Assembly (NCBI RefSeq): GCF_002153745.1
Contig: NZ_JOPL01000075.1
Span: 1 to 37,466, forward strand
Length of the DNA stretch: 37,466 nucleotides
DNA from: Acetobacter sp. DsW_063
GTDB taxonomy: Bacteria; Pseudomonadota; Alphaproteobacteria; Acetobacterales; Acetobacteraceae
Reading direction: 5' to 3'
The notes under the pieces were generated by a model. It searched no databases and was not told the origin of the DNA. It saw only the letters and a program-made list of their open reading frames with translations. The position numbers were made by a program, and so were the translations under genes. Positions within the stretch are counted from its first letter, which is position 1. Each line of letters starts with the position of its first letter. Shown piece after piece: positions 7,174 to 15,967 of this stretch.

Positions 7174-8265
7174 ATGACAGCGTTTCAGACCGGACAGCAG
7201 CGTGACGATACGGCGATTGCGGCAGGTTTCCGCGCTGCTATCGACGAAGCGCGCCGTTTTGTCGGCGCGACGGCGCCCAATCCGCCGGTCGGCTGCGCAC
7301 TGCTTGATCGTGACGGCGTGATCCTCACGGTGGCCGCGCATCACAAGGCGGGCACATTGCACGCCGAGGCGCGTGCGCTGGCGCAATGCGCCGAACTGGG
7401 ACTGACCGACCGTATCCACTCGGCGGTCGTGACGCTCGAGCCCTGCAACCATACCGGTCGCACCCCTCCGTGCTCCGAGGCGCTGCTTGCCACCCCGGTC
7501 GAGACCGTGTGGATCGGTTGCGCCGACCCCAATCCGCGCGTGGCGGGCGGCGGCGCGACGCGGCTGACGGCAGCCGGACGTACGGTGCGATGGCTGTCTG
7601 AAGCGACCGCTCTGCCGGACCAGGGCGCATTGTTGGCGCAATGTCGGGGCTTGATCGCGCCGTTCGTATACTGGGCGTCCAGCGGGAAAACATGGTTCAC
7701 GGTGAAACAGGCCGTGGACTCTGCGGGTTCGATGATTCCTCCCGCCGGGAGCACGACATTCACCTCCCCCGCCGCGCTCGACCTCGCCCACGCGTTGCGC
7801 CGCGCGACCGACGCCGTGGTCACCGGGATCGGCACCGTGCGCGCCGACCTGCCCGGACTCGATGTGCGCAGGGTCGCGGATCACGAGGAGCGACGCCGCA
7901 TCCTGCTGGTGTGCGGACGCCGCGACAATGCTCCCGCCGCATGGCTTGCGCAGGCCGAACGGCGCTTCGACGTGCGCTTCTGCGCCGCCGTCGAGGACGC
8001 TCCGGCCCTTCTGGCCGAGGCTGGCGCGCTTTGGGCTCTTGTCGAGGCGGGGCCGACGCTCCTCGCCGCGATGCGCGCCGGAGACGTCTGGGACGACTGG
8101 TTGCGCATCGAACAACGTGCTGCGGGCGGCGAACGGCTGACGGTCGCAAGCCGCCATCGCGACACGCCGCTGGCGCTGTTCGCCGATCGCGGTCTCGATT
8201 TCGTCGAACCCGCCAAGGCCGATCAGATTATCAAAGAAGAGGACGCCGCATGTTTTCCGGCATAA
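7174..8265 (+). CDS. ribD: Bifunctional riboflavin deaminase/reductase RibD
   Basis: RibD, 363 residues from ATG 7174, carries out the second and third riboflavin steps: deamination of the pyrimidine made from GTP, then NADPH-dependent reduction of its ribosyl side chain. The N-terminal deaminase domain has the zinc site HAE (about residues 63-65) and PC-x7-PPC (Cys91, Cys100), with the APNPPVGC motif before it. The C-terminal reductase domain begins with KTWFTVKQAVDSAGSM, and DAVVTGIGTVRADLP and the EAGPTLL motif follow. It is the first gene after the FMN riboswitch. A GTG at 7150 in the same frame could start a form 8 residues longer; the choice affects how the leader controls translation. 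The last 16 bases overlap ribE, so the genes are coupled. Confidence 0.93.
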   Translation: MTAFQTGQQRDDTAIAAGFRAAIDEARRFVGATAPNPPVGCALLDRDGVILTVAAHHKAGTLHAEARALAQCAELGLTDRIHSAVVTLEPCNHTGRTPPCSEALLATPVETVWIGCADPNPRVAGGGATRLTAAGRTVRWLSEATALPDQGALLAQCRGLIAPFVYWASSGKTWFTVKQAVDSAGSMIPPAGSTTFTSPAALDLAHALRRATDAVVTGIGTVRADLPGLDVRRVADHEERRRILLVCGRRDNAPAAWLAQAERRFDVRFCAAVEDAPALLAEAGALWALVEAGPTLLAAMRAGDVWDDWLRIEQRAAGGERLTVASRHRDTPLALFADRGLDFVEPAKADQIIKEEDAACFPA

Positions 8266-8867
8266 TCGAGCATTTAGGCGGCGTGGCCGCCGTGCAGTCC
8301 GGCAACGCGTCGTGCCTGCTCGACGTCGACACCGGCATCACCGACGTGGCGTTGGGCGAAAGCATCGCCGTGAACGGCGTGTGCCTGACCGCGACGGAAT
8401 ACGACGCGAACGGACGCGTGCGGTTCTTCATCAGTTCCGAGACACTGGCGCGCACGGCGCTGGGGCGGCTCTCTGAAGGCGGCCGGGTCAACCTGGAGCG
8501 CGCGGTGACGCCGTCGACGCGGCTCTCCGGCCATATCGTGCAGGGCCATGTTGATGGCGTCGCACGACTGGTCTCGGTCGAGGACTCCGGAGACGCCCGA
8601 CGGATCGTCTTCGCCGTCCCCGCCGCCCTGCGCCGTTACATGGTCGAGAAAGGTTCCGTCACGCTGGACGGCATCAGCCTGACGCTCAACGAGGTCGGCG
8701 CTCCCGGAGACTGCGGCGCCGAAGCCGATACGTTTCATATCGCCCTGATGATCATCCCTCACACCTGGGACCACACCACTCTGGGCGCGCTTTCATCGGG
8801 CGATCCGGTGAACGTCGAAGTGGACGTGATCGCGAAGTATGTGGAGACACTATGTCAGTATCGCTGA
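8250..8867 (+). CDS. ribE: Riboflavin synthase alpha chain
   Basis: Riboflavin synthase joins two molecules of 6,7-dimethyl-8-ribityllumazine, giving riboflavin and recycling the pyrimidine. The 205-residue protein has the expected two tandem lumazine-binding barrels. The first begins [10 protein letters not shown] with [10 protein letters not shown]; the second contains [26 protein letters not shown] and a final HTWDHTTLG motif. The start is fixed by the universal MFSGII beginning, and it overlaps the end of ribD by 16 nt. Its own stop overlaps ribBA by another 16 nt. Three genes sharing such overlaps points to tight co-translation. In some naming schemes this gene is ribC. Confidence 0.95.
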   Translation: MFSGIIEHLGGVAAVQSGNASCLLDVDTGITDVALGESIAVNGVCLTATEYDANGRVRFFISSETLARTALGRLSEGGRVNLERAVTPSTRLSGHIVQGHVDGVARLVSVEDSGDARRIVFAVPAALRRYMVEKGSVTLDGISLTLNEVGAPGDCGAEADTFHIALMIIPHTWDHTTLGALSSGDPVNVEVDVIAKYVETLCQYR

Positions 8868-10180
8868 ATTCCGCGTCGCGTCCCGAAATGTCGGAGACGC
8901 TGGCGCGTGCGGTCGAGGCCATCCGGGCCGGTCGCATGGTGGTGATGGTCGATGACGAGGATCGCGAGAACGAGGGCGATCTGGTCATGGCCGCCGAGTT
9001 CATGACGCCTGAAGCCATGAACTTCATGGTCACGCACGGGCGCGGGCTGGTCTGCCTGCCGATGACGCCCGAGCGCGTCGCGCATCTCGACCTGCCGATG
9101 ATGACGCGCGTCAACACGGCGCCGCGCAGCACGGCGTTTACCGTCTCGATCGAGGCGCGAGAGGGCGTGACGACCGGCATCTCCGCGCATGACCGCTCCC
9201 GCACGGTGCTCGCCGCCGTGGCGCCTGACGCGCAGGCTGTGGACCTTGTCTCGCCGGGACATATCTTTCCGCTGCGGGCGGCTCCCGGCGGCGTTCTGGA
9301 GCGTGACGGCCACACGGAAGGGTCGATCGATCTCGCCCGTCTCGCCGGGTGCAGCCCCGCCGCCGTAATTTGCGAGATCATGAGCAAGGACGGCTCGATG
9401 GCCCGGCGGCCCGAGCTTGAGGACTACGCCGCCCTGCACGGACTGGTGATCGTCTCCATCGCCGAACTGACCGCCTGGGTGCGCGAGCACGGGACCACGC
9501 CAATCGTACCCGACGCCAGAACGTCGCTCGCTGCAGCGCTACGGTCGTCGCGAGCGGACGCGGTAACGGCCGAACTGGCTGAGGCGGCCCTGCCGAGCGC
9601 GTTCGGCGGAGAAAAGCTGGTCATCCACGCCTTCCGCGACACGGACGGCACGGAGCATGTGGCGCTGGTGAAGGGCGATCCATCGGCGCCGGGCGCAGTG
9701 CCGCTGGTGCGGCTGCACTCCGAATGCGTAACCGGCGACGCGCTCGGTTCGCTGCGTTGCGACTGCGGCCCGCAACTGCGGGGTGCGCTGGAAGAGATCG
9801 GTCGGTCGGACTGCGGCGCACTGCTCTACATCCGCGGGCATGAAGGACGCGGCATTGGTCTGGGCAACAAGGTCCGCGCCTACGCATTGCAGGACCAAGG
9901 GCTGGACACCGTGGACGCCAACCACAAGCTCGGTTTCGCGACGGACACGCGCGACTGGTCGGCGGCGGCGTCGATCCTGCGCGATCTTGGCGTCGACACG
10001 CTCGATCTGCTGACGAACAATCCTCAAAAGGTGACTGCGCTTGAAGAACGCGGCTTCACCGTGCGTCGGCGCATCGGGCTGGAGATCGCGGCGAACCCTT
10101 TCAACCGGGCCTATCTGGACGCCAAACGGCGACGTCTGGGTCATGTGCTGCGCGCGGAATCGGTCGGCGCGGCGGACTGA
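8852..10180 (+). CDS. ribBA: Fused DHBP synthase / GTP cyclohydrolase II
   Basis: A 442-residue bifunctional enzyme supplying both precursors of riboflavin. The N-terminal half (about 1-212) is 3,4-dihydroxy-2-butanone 4-phosphate synthase, with the acidic metal site [10 protein letters not shown] at residues 34-43, plus [11 protein letters not shown] and GHIFPL motifs and a second-site [13 protein letters not shown]. The C-terminal half (about 255-430) is GTP cyclohydrolase II, with the zinc cysteines in [18 protein letters not shown] (Cys292, 303, 305) and [13 protein letters not shown]. All key residues of both halves are present, so both activities are expected; in some alphaproteobacteria the second half is degenerate, which is not the case here. 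It overlaps ribE by 16 nt and is followed by a 157-nt gap before ribH. Confidence 0.95.
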   Translation: MSVSLNSASRPEMSETLARAVEAIRAGRMVVMVDDEDRENEGDLVMAAEFMTPEAMNFMVTHGRGLVCLPMTPERVAHLDLPMMTRVNTAPRSTAFTVSIEAREGVTTGISAHDRSRTVLAAVAPDAQAVDLVSPGHIFPLRAAPGGVLERDGHTEGSIDLARLAGCSPAAVICEIMSKDGSMARRPELEDYAALHGLVIVSIAELTAWVREHGTTPIVPDARTSLAAALRSSRADAVTAELAEAALPSAFGGEKLVIHAFRDTDGTEHVALVKGDPSAPGAVPLVRLHSECVTGDALGSLRCDCGPQLRGALEEIGRSDCGALLYIRGHEGRGIGLGNKVRAYALQDQGLDTVDANHKLGFATDTRDWSAAASILRDLGVDTLDLLTNNPQKVTALEERGFTVRRRIGLEIAANPFNRAYLDAKRRRLGHVLRAESVGAAD

Positions 10181-10337
10181 CCGTCCGTACAAGGCTGGAC
10201 CCTTCTTCGTTCACAGGTCGGCGGCCAGCGCGTCGTCGCCCAGTCGCGGGGAGCGTCACTCGGCCGACCAGCAACGCCTGACCGAATGACGCCCCAACTG
10301 TTGCAAATGTCTTCATTCACACACGACAGGAAAAGTT

Positions 10338-10820
10338 ATGAGCACGCGTTCTCCCGCCTCCGTCCCCAACCTGAACTTGTCCCCGGCGCCTCGCCTCGCG
10401 CTGGTGGTCAGCCGTTTCAACGAGGACGTGACGGGCGGCTTGCGCAACGGTGCGATCGAATGGCTCGGCGAGCACGGGATCACGGTCGCCGACGACGATT
10501 TCTTCCCTGCGCCGGGCGCCTTCGAGCTTCCGCTTCTGGCGCAGGCCCTGGCCCGCACCGGGCGGTACGAGGGCGTGATCTGCCTCGGCTGCGTCATCAA
10601 GGGAGATACGGCTCATTTCGAGTTCATCAGCCTCGGCGCGACCGTCGGCATCATGCAGGCGTCACTCGCGACGGAAACTCCCGTCGCGTTCGGCGTTCTC
10701 ACTACCTATAACGAGCAGCAGGCCGTCGACCGCTCCCGCGAAGATATCCATAACAAGGGACGCGAAGCGGCCGCTGCGTGTGTGGAATCGATTGCACTGT
10801 TGCGACGGATCGCCGGATAA
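10338..10820 (+). CDS. ribH: 6,7-dimethyl-8-ribityllumazine synthase
   Basis: Lumazine synthase condenses the pyrimidine from RibD with the four-carbon phosphate from RibB to make the substrate of riboflavin synthase. The 160-residue length is normal. Visible motifs are VSRFNEDVTGGL near the N-terminus, PGAFELP (about 59-65), GCVIKGDTAHFEFI with the catalytic His at about residue 93, and a YNEQQAVDRS stretch toward the C-terminus. The start has a good AGGAAAAG Shine-Dalgarno. It is the last gene of the riboflavin operon; nusB, often next, is not here. A weak 157-nt gap before it shows no recognisable promoter, so transcription from the riboswitch promoter is likely. No clear terminator follows. 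Confidence 0.95.
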   Translation: MSTRSPASVPNLNLSPAPRLALVVSRFNEDVTGGLRNGAIEWLGEHGITVADDDFFPAPGAFELPLLAQALARTGRYEGVICLGCVIKGDTAHFEFISLGATVGIMQASLATETPVAFGVLTTYNEQQAVDRSREDIHNKGREAAAACVESIALLRRIAG

Positions 10821-10908
10821 TCGACATATCGACAAGGATCGTCTCACTAGTGGCGTCGATCCTGCGCCGGTGTCCGCTGCTGGTTAAGGGGAGGAGGCCC
10901 GCCTGACT

Positions 10909-11907
10909 ATGAGGCGCTTGACGGTCCTGGCCGGAATCCTTGGCGTCGGACTGACCGCGTGGATGCTGACCCAGTTCGGGGCGGCCGCCACGTTGACCCT
11001 TGTCGCCGCCGGGGGGTGGGGCGTTCTCTTTGCGATCCTCTTCCACTCCGTTCAGGTCCTGCTGTCCGCCCATTCCTGGCGTGTCATCTCCGGGCGCCGG
11101 GGTTCGGGCGTCCCGCTGCGCGATTACGCCCTGCTTCGCTGCGTGCGGGAGGGTGTGAACAATCTGCTTCCCGTTGCGCAGATCGGAGGAGAAGTCGCAT
11201 CGGCGCGCCTTCTTGGTCGTCGGGGACTTGGGCTTCGGCACGCGGCGGCAGCCACCATCTGCGATCTGACCATAGAGCTGCTCAGTCAGGTCGCGTTCAC
11301 CGTCGTCGGCCTTCTGATCCTCTTTCTCCTCGTTAAACGCTCGACAATTACCGACGAGCTGATGGAGAGCGGCGGCGTTGCGCTTCTGATCGGAGTCGCC
11401 CTGTTCGGCAGTCAGTGGTTCGGCGCGATTTCCGTCGTCGAGAGACTTTTGGTGCGTATCGCAGCACATCTGGGCTGGAGCGGCGTCGACGGCATCCGTG
11501 GCCTGCACGACGAAATCATGTCTCTCTACCGCGCGCCCCGCCGGGCGATAATCGCCGGGTGCGCGCAATTCGCCGGATGGTCGCTTGGCGCGGTTGAGGT
11601 CTGCATCATCCTGCATTTTCTGGGCCATGACCGCTCTCTCGCCACAGGTTACGTGATTGAAAGCGTCGGGCAGATCGCGAAATCCGTCGCTTTTGCCGTT
11701 CCTGGAGGGCTGGGCGTTTCCGAGGGCGGCTATGTGTTGGTCGGCGGACTGTTCGGCCTGCCGCCGACAGTGTCCATCGCACTTTCGCTGATCAAACGGC
11801 TACGCGAAATCGCCTGGGGCCTGCCTTCGCTCGCGGCATGGCAATACCTGGAACACCGCTGGCGACCGGTGGGCGCCGCGCCGCCTGTAAGCGCGCGCGG
11901 CGGATAG
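10909..11907 (+). CDS. HpnL-like membrane protein (LPG synthase TM family)
   Basis: A 332-residue integral membrane protein with about eight hydrophobic segments. The pattern matches the lysylphosphatidylglycerol synthetase transmembrane family: NNLLPVAQIGGEVASARLLG, a central HDRS-flanked helix and VPGGLGVSEGGYVLVGGLFGL. Within it, HpnL-type proteins of hopanoid producers have this length and motifs; a role in transporting or trafficking hopanoids or other lipids is proposed for the family. No other hopanoid gene is in the window, so the assignment to HpnL is tentative. A strong GGAGGAGG Shine-Dalgarno lies about 11 nt before the ATG. It follows ribH on the same strand after 88 nt and might be cotranscribed. 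Confidence 0.7.
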   Translation: MRRLTVLAGILGVGLTAWMLTQFGAAATLTLVAAGGWGVLFAILFHSVQVLLSAHSWRVISGRRGSGVPLRDYALLRCVREGVNNLLPVAQIGGEVASARLLGRRGLGLRHAAAATICDLTIELLSQVAFTVVGLLILFLLVKRSTITDELMESGGVALLIGVALFGSQWFGAISVVERLLVRIAAHLGWSGVDGIRGLHDEIMSLYRAPRRAIIAGCAQFAGWSLGAVEVCIILHFLGHDRSLATGYVIESVGQIAKSVAFAVPGGLGVSEGGYVLVGGLFGLPPTVSIALSLIKRLREIAWGLPSLAAWQYLEHRWRPVGAAPPVSARGG

Positions 11908-12219
11908 GGTCGAGCCCATTTACGTCGATCAGTCTTCGCGTCAGGTGTGACGGCCTGATTTGTGACATCCTTTCGCAGACACGCTTGTCGATACTCCGTG
12001 GTCTCTGCGAGGGATGATTGCAAACCGGCTGACCGACGGATCCGCTTCGCCCAAGGCGCGCCAACAGACGAGCGGAACAGGACACAATGCTTCAACGCAA
12101 CATGCCACATGTCGTCGAGCGCCGCATGCAGTCTGAAACTTGCGTAATGCAGCGCATTCTCCGCCATCGCCCAATTTTGTAAAGCATCGGACCGCCGTAT
12201 AGTCCCGGCATCGCGCCGT
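11908..12219. other. Gene-free stretch before the peptidase
   Basis: Frames on either strand in these 312 nt have atypical composition and no motif. It probably holds the promoter of the S10 peptidase, but no convincing -35/-10 pair is visible. Confidence 0.45.
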
Positions 12220-13926
12220 ATGGAGATTATCGCGTTGACCACAGCCCCTCGTTCCCCGTCCTCACGCCTCACTTTTTCCGCTTCGCTGCTTGCGCTGCTC
12301 CTGTCGTCCACGACTTTTCCCGGATCGCGGGCGGTCGCGGCGGAAGACAAGTCTTCGTCTGCAAGTTTCTCCCACGCCCAGCCGACGACCTCGCAGACGA
12401 CCGACCGGCGCGAGAGCGCCGGAAGCGTCACGATCGGCGGTCAGAAAATCGACTATCGCGCCGTCGCCGGCACGCTGATCGTGCATCCCAAGGGGTGGGA
12501 TGATTCGACGTCGGTCGTTGAGACCCGCCTTGGTCTCCACACGGACAACAAGGGCGACGGAAGGGCAGACGACGGCAACCCAGACGCCGCGGCGGCAATG
12601 TTTTACGTCGCCTATTTCAAAAAAGACGCCAAGCCGGAAGGGCGGCCGATCACCTTCGTCTATAACGGCGGCCCGGGATCAGCGAGCGTATGGCTGCATA
12701 TGGGCGCTTTCGGGCCGCGTCGCATCGTCACAATGAACGACGCCCACGACCCTGCCGCGCCATATCAACTGGTCAATAACGAGGCCAGTCTGCTCGACGT
12801 GACGGATCTTGTGTTCATCGACGCCCCGGGCACCGGGTTCGGACGCATTGCGGGCAAGGATCGTGAAAAATCCTTTTGGGGCGTAGACGCCGATGGGCAC
12901 GCGTTCGCCAACTTTATCACCCAATTCCTCGGCGAGTTCGGGCGCTACAACTCGCCGAAGTTCCTGTTCGGGGAAAGCTACGGCACGCTCCGTTCGGCCG
13001 TTCTGGTCAACGATTTGCAAAACGAAGACAATATCGACTTCAACGGAGTTATCCTCCTTTCTCAAATTCTCAGCTATGACAATGAAGGAGATGAACCAAA
13101 GCTCAACCCTGGCAATGACCTTCCATATGTTCTGGCGTTGCCAACCTACGCCGCGACCGCGTGGTACCACCATCGCCTGCCCGGCAATCCTCCCGACCTC
13201 AAGGCTCTGCTAAAGGACGTCGAGCAATTCGCGTCCAACGATTATCTTCTGGCGTTGCAGAAAGGCGCGGATCTGACCGACGAGAGCAAACGCGCCGTCG
13301 CCGAGAAGCTGCATACCTACACCGGTCTGCCGGTGGATTACCTTCTGCGGGCCGATCTGCGTGTCGATGTAGGAGAGTTTGAAAAAACGCTTCAGGAAAA
13401 TGACGACACCACGACGGGGCGTCTTGATTCTCGCTTCTCCGGGCCCACGATCAATCCACTGAGCGAGGAGGCGGACTACGACCCACAGTCCGCAGCGATC
13501 AGTTCCGCCTATATCTCCGCGTTCAACGATTACACACGCAAAACGCTCGGGTATGGAAATGGGCAGGATTACAGAGGAGGCATAGACACCCATTGGGATT
13601 TCCGGCACACGCCCCCCGGCGAAGGGCAGGCGTTCGACGGTTCCGCAAACGTGATGCCAGACCTCGCCTACGCGATGAAGACCAACCCGACTTTGAAAGT
13701 CATGTTGAACGCGGGGTATTTTGATCTTGCGACGCCATATTACGAAGGCGTCTACGAGATGAAGCACCTGCAGATTCCAAACCGCCTGCAACCGAACATC
13801 GAATATGCGCGGTATGAGTCGGGGCACATGGTGTATGCGAATGAAGCGGCGTTGAAACAGTTGCATGAGAACGTGGCTTCTTTCATCACGCGATCAAGCA
13901 ATGTGAACCCCGCCCACACGGAGTGA
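12220..13926 (+). CDS. Exported serine carboxypeptidase-like protein (S10)
   Basis: A 568-residue secreted hydrolase of peptidase family S10. After a signal peptide (hydrophobic stretch about residues 20-36, cut near AVAAED) come the family landmarks: the oxyanion motif VYNGGPGSAS (about 147-156), FLFGESYGTLR with nucleophile Ser about 253, NAGYFDLATPYY with catalytic Asp about 502, and YESGHMVY with His about 536. All three triad residues are in place. Bacterial members are longer and more divergent than eukaryotic carboxypeptidases, and their substrates are mostly unknown; C-terminal trimming of peptides in the periplasm or outside the cell is likely. A TTG at 12235 is an alternative start giving a shorter signal region. 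A hairpin terminator candidate follows the stop directly. Confidence 0.9.
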   Translation: MEIIALTTAPRSPSSRLTFSASLLALLLSSTTFPGSRAVAAEDKSSSASFSHAQPTTSQTTDRRESAGSVTIGGQKIDYRAVAGTLIVHPKGWDDSTSVVETRLGLHTDNKGDGRADDGNPDAAAAMFYVAYFKKDAKPEGRPITFVYNGGPGSASVWLHMGAFGPRRIVTMNDAHDPAAPYQLVNNEASLLDVTDLVFIDAPGTGFGRIAGKDREKSFWGVDADGHAFANFITQFLGEFGRYNSPKFLFGESYGTLRSAVLVNDLQNEDNIDFNGVILLSQILSYDNEGDEPKLNPGNDLPYVLALPTYAATAWYHHRLPGNPPDLKALLKDVEQFASNDYLLALQKGADLTDESKRAVAEKLHTYTGLPVDYLLRADLRVDVGEFEKTLQENDDTTTGRLDSRFSGPTINPLSEEADYDPQSAAISSAYISAFNDYTRKTLGYGNGQDYRGGIDTHWDFRHTPPGEGQAFDGSANVMPDLAYAMKTNPTLKVMLNAGYFDLATPYYEGVYEMKHLQIPNRLQPNIEYARYESGHMVYANEAALKQLHENVASFITRSSNVNPAHTE

Positions 13927-13932
13927 CCGAAT

Positions 13933-13970
13933 GGAGCTTCGCCTCGGCTTAACGTCCGGGGCGAAGCTCC
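13933..13970 (+). terminator. Hairpin after the S10 peptidase
   Basis: GGAGCTTCGCC (13933-13943) pairs perfectly with GGCGAAGCTCC (13960-13970), an 11-bp GC-rich stem starting 6 nt after the peptidase stop. CGG and CCG inside the loop could extend it. There is no T-run behind it, so it may end transcripts weakly or in both directions, towards the minus-strand esterase as well. Confidence 0.6.
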
Positions 13971-14344
13971 TCCACGGTCTCGACCTTTGCCCCGTTTACC
14001 TAGGTTCAGGACCTAAAAATGTAACATCACGACGACAGCCACTTCGCCGGCCGACACCATTCTTTAAAAAATTCTTTTAAACAGAAGCGTAAATCCAACG
14101 CCACCTCAACTGCTTTATCTGGCGACCACAAGCAACTTGCTTCGAAGCGCAATAGCAGGATTAAATTCTTTTTAAAGGATGTCACTTCACTCCCCTTTCA
14201 GGTGCCGGTGAAGACGTGACTTTACCCACGGCGAAATGAGTCCGACGCGCTCTTTATTCGTGGAAGATATATATATCGATACAAAATCTGCGAAATTTCT
14301 GAAAATGGTTATTCCTGAGGCAACAGTGACAAATGCCCCATCAA
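13971..14344. other. AT-richer convergent spacer
   Basis: This sits between the S10 peptidase and the end of the minus-strand esterase pseudogene. Composition is richer in A/T than the surroundings, with two similar patches ATTCTTTTAAA (about 14071) and ATTCTTTTTAAA (about 14165). No gene or clear terminator was found. Confidence 0.45.
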
Positions 14345-15798
14345 TCAACGGCACGAGACATGCCGAGAACCATCCGCTGCAAAATCCAGAACGCACGGGG
14401 CTGAGCTCGTGTAGCGCGGCCATTCATCCGCGCCCTCGACAGAAGGGTCTCCTGTCCTGATGAAATTTACAAGACGGGCGTTCGCCTCAACCGCCGCCTC
14501 TCTGTCCCGCTGCGATGTCGCAGTTCCATAACGAGCGTCTACGGTTCCCATAAAGAACGGTATGTCGGTCGCATGTGCCGCTCCCTGAACCCCGGACGCT
14601 TCGGAAGACGATGAAACATAAGAAAATTTGTATTTATAAACAGGGACATCTTCTTTCGACAGCAAAGACGCCACTCTCTCCGCTCCAGCGATCATGAAGC
14701 CGTCCGGTCCACCCAGATCGGCGCTTGTCGCTCCGACTATCATCGGAATATGCCTGAACTTGCCGGTCTTGTAGACATCGAGTGCCGGCGCGATCAGCTC
14801 TCCATCAGGAAATGGACTCGAAAATGTTTTCGGACCAGCAGGAGGAGAAAACAGCGCCATCATGTTGAGATCGCCAAGTACGGCAGACGCTGGAAGTGCT
14901 TTCAACTTTGCCAACGCGTTCGGGTCGTCCGGCAAGATGCCCTGCGCCCGAGCAAAAGCTTTCGCCTCGCCCCTTGCTGCTTCGGACGATGATCCCCGCA
15001 TGCCTCCTTCAGCGCCAGACTGGATCACCGCTTGGCTGAAGAGGTCGCCAGCTTTCGGCGAGGTCAGTAGCATGTGGACCGACACGCCCCCGGCACTCTC
15101 GCCAACGACCGTAACCCTTTGCGGATCTCCTCCGAATTCGGCGATATGGTCGTGGACCCAACGCAATGCAGCTACCTGATCTTCAATTCCGTAATTAGCG
15201 GATTTCTCCGATTTTACGTCGCTTCCGCTGAAAGAGCGCGTGTCAAATGTTCCAAAACGGCCGAGGCGATAGTTGAAACTGATGACGACAACGCCCTGCT
15301 TCGCAATCGGCTCTCCGGAGTAAATGGCAGGCGAACTTCCTCCGTTCACGAACCCTCCTCCGCAAATCCATACCATGACAGGCAGGCTGGGCGATTTCGC
15401 TTTCGCAGCCGATACAGGCCGCCAGATATTGAGATAGAGGCAGTCCTCTGACACCGGTCCGCCCAGCGGCGCCGCGTCGCTGGGAAAGGGCTTCTGCATA
15501 CAGTCCGCCCGAAAATGCGTCGCATCCAGGACTCCGACCCAGCGGGAGCAGGTTGTGGCGCTGCCCACCGCAACATCCCGATTGGTGGTTGAGCGAAGGG
15601 GACGCCCTTGAAGGCTTCGACCCCGTCACGTTCGGTTCCCACCACCTCCCCCAGCGTCGTGAAAATTTTCACGTCCTGCGGGGAATGAATCGCTTCAGGC
15701 GCAGGCGATGTGGAACGCGCAGTTCCATGCGAAAGCAGAAGAGCAAAGACAAGCCAAACCGGGCCAGAGAATTTCACTTTTGTCCGGGTTGCGCGCAC
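14345..15798 (-). pseudogene. Type B carboxylesterase, frameshifted
   Basis: An exported carboxylesterase split by one missing base. The N-terminal frame (from 15798) has a signal peptide and the family start KIFTTLGEVVGTERDGVEAFKG, then PFAQPPIGMLRW and APQPAP. Past 15544 it reads nonsense, while the next frame picks up exactly with WVGVLDATHFRADCMQ, EDCLYLNIWRP, the oxyanion ICGGGFVNGG, GESAGGVSVHML with the nucleophile Ser, an acidic GATSADLGG and GAAHATDIPFFMG with the catalytic His. Two bases (GC, 15543-15542) remain where a codon is needed, so restoring one base gives about 484 residues, a normal length. It lies downstream of a TonB-dependent receptor on the same strand and may have acted on what that receptor imports. 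It could also be a sequencing error. Confidence 0.85.
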
Positions 15799-15930
15799 CT
15801 ATATCTCCTGCCTGAATACTCACTTCCCAAAGCATGCCGACGTTACGAAGATTGTTATCATTAAGCAACGTATGTCGGACGATCTTGTCAGGGCTCAGAT
15901 ACAAGTCTGCGATGCGCGTCAGAACCGCGT

Positions 15931-15954
15931 CGCTGCGCCAAATCCGACGCAGCG
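15931..15954 (-). terminator. Stem-loop behind the TonB-dependent receptor
   Basis: CGCTGCG (15931-15937) pairs with CGCAGCG (15948-15954), a 7-bp GC stem with a 10-nt loop, 13 nt past the receptor stop on the minus strand. No T-run follows. It may partly separate the receptor from the esterase. Confidence 0.35.
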
Positions 15955-15967
15955 GAAAGCACAAGCG

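Noticed and set aside
7054-8157. Long minus-strand frame of 367 codons opposite ribD
   Set aside because: It is Arg/Ala/Gly-rich and mirrors the codon bias of ribD; ribD motifs fully explain the DNA.
15695-15964. 89-codon minus-strand frame between receptor and esterase
   Set aside because: It overlaps the esterase signal region in another frame and has no recognisable motif.
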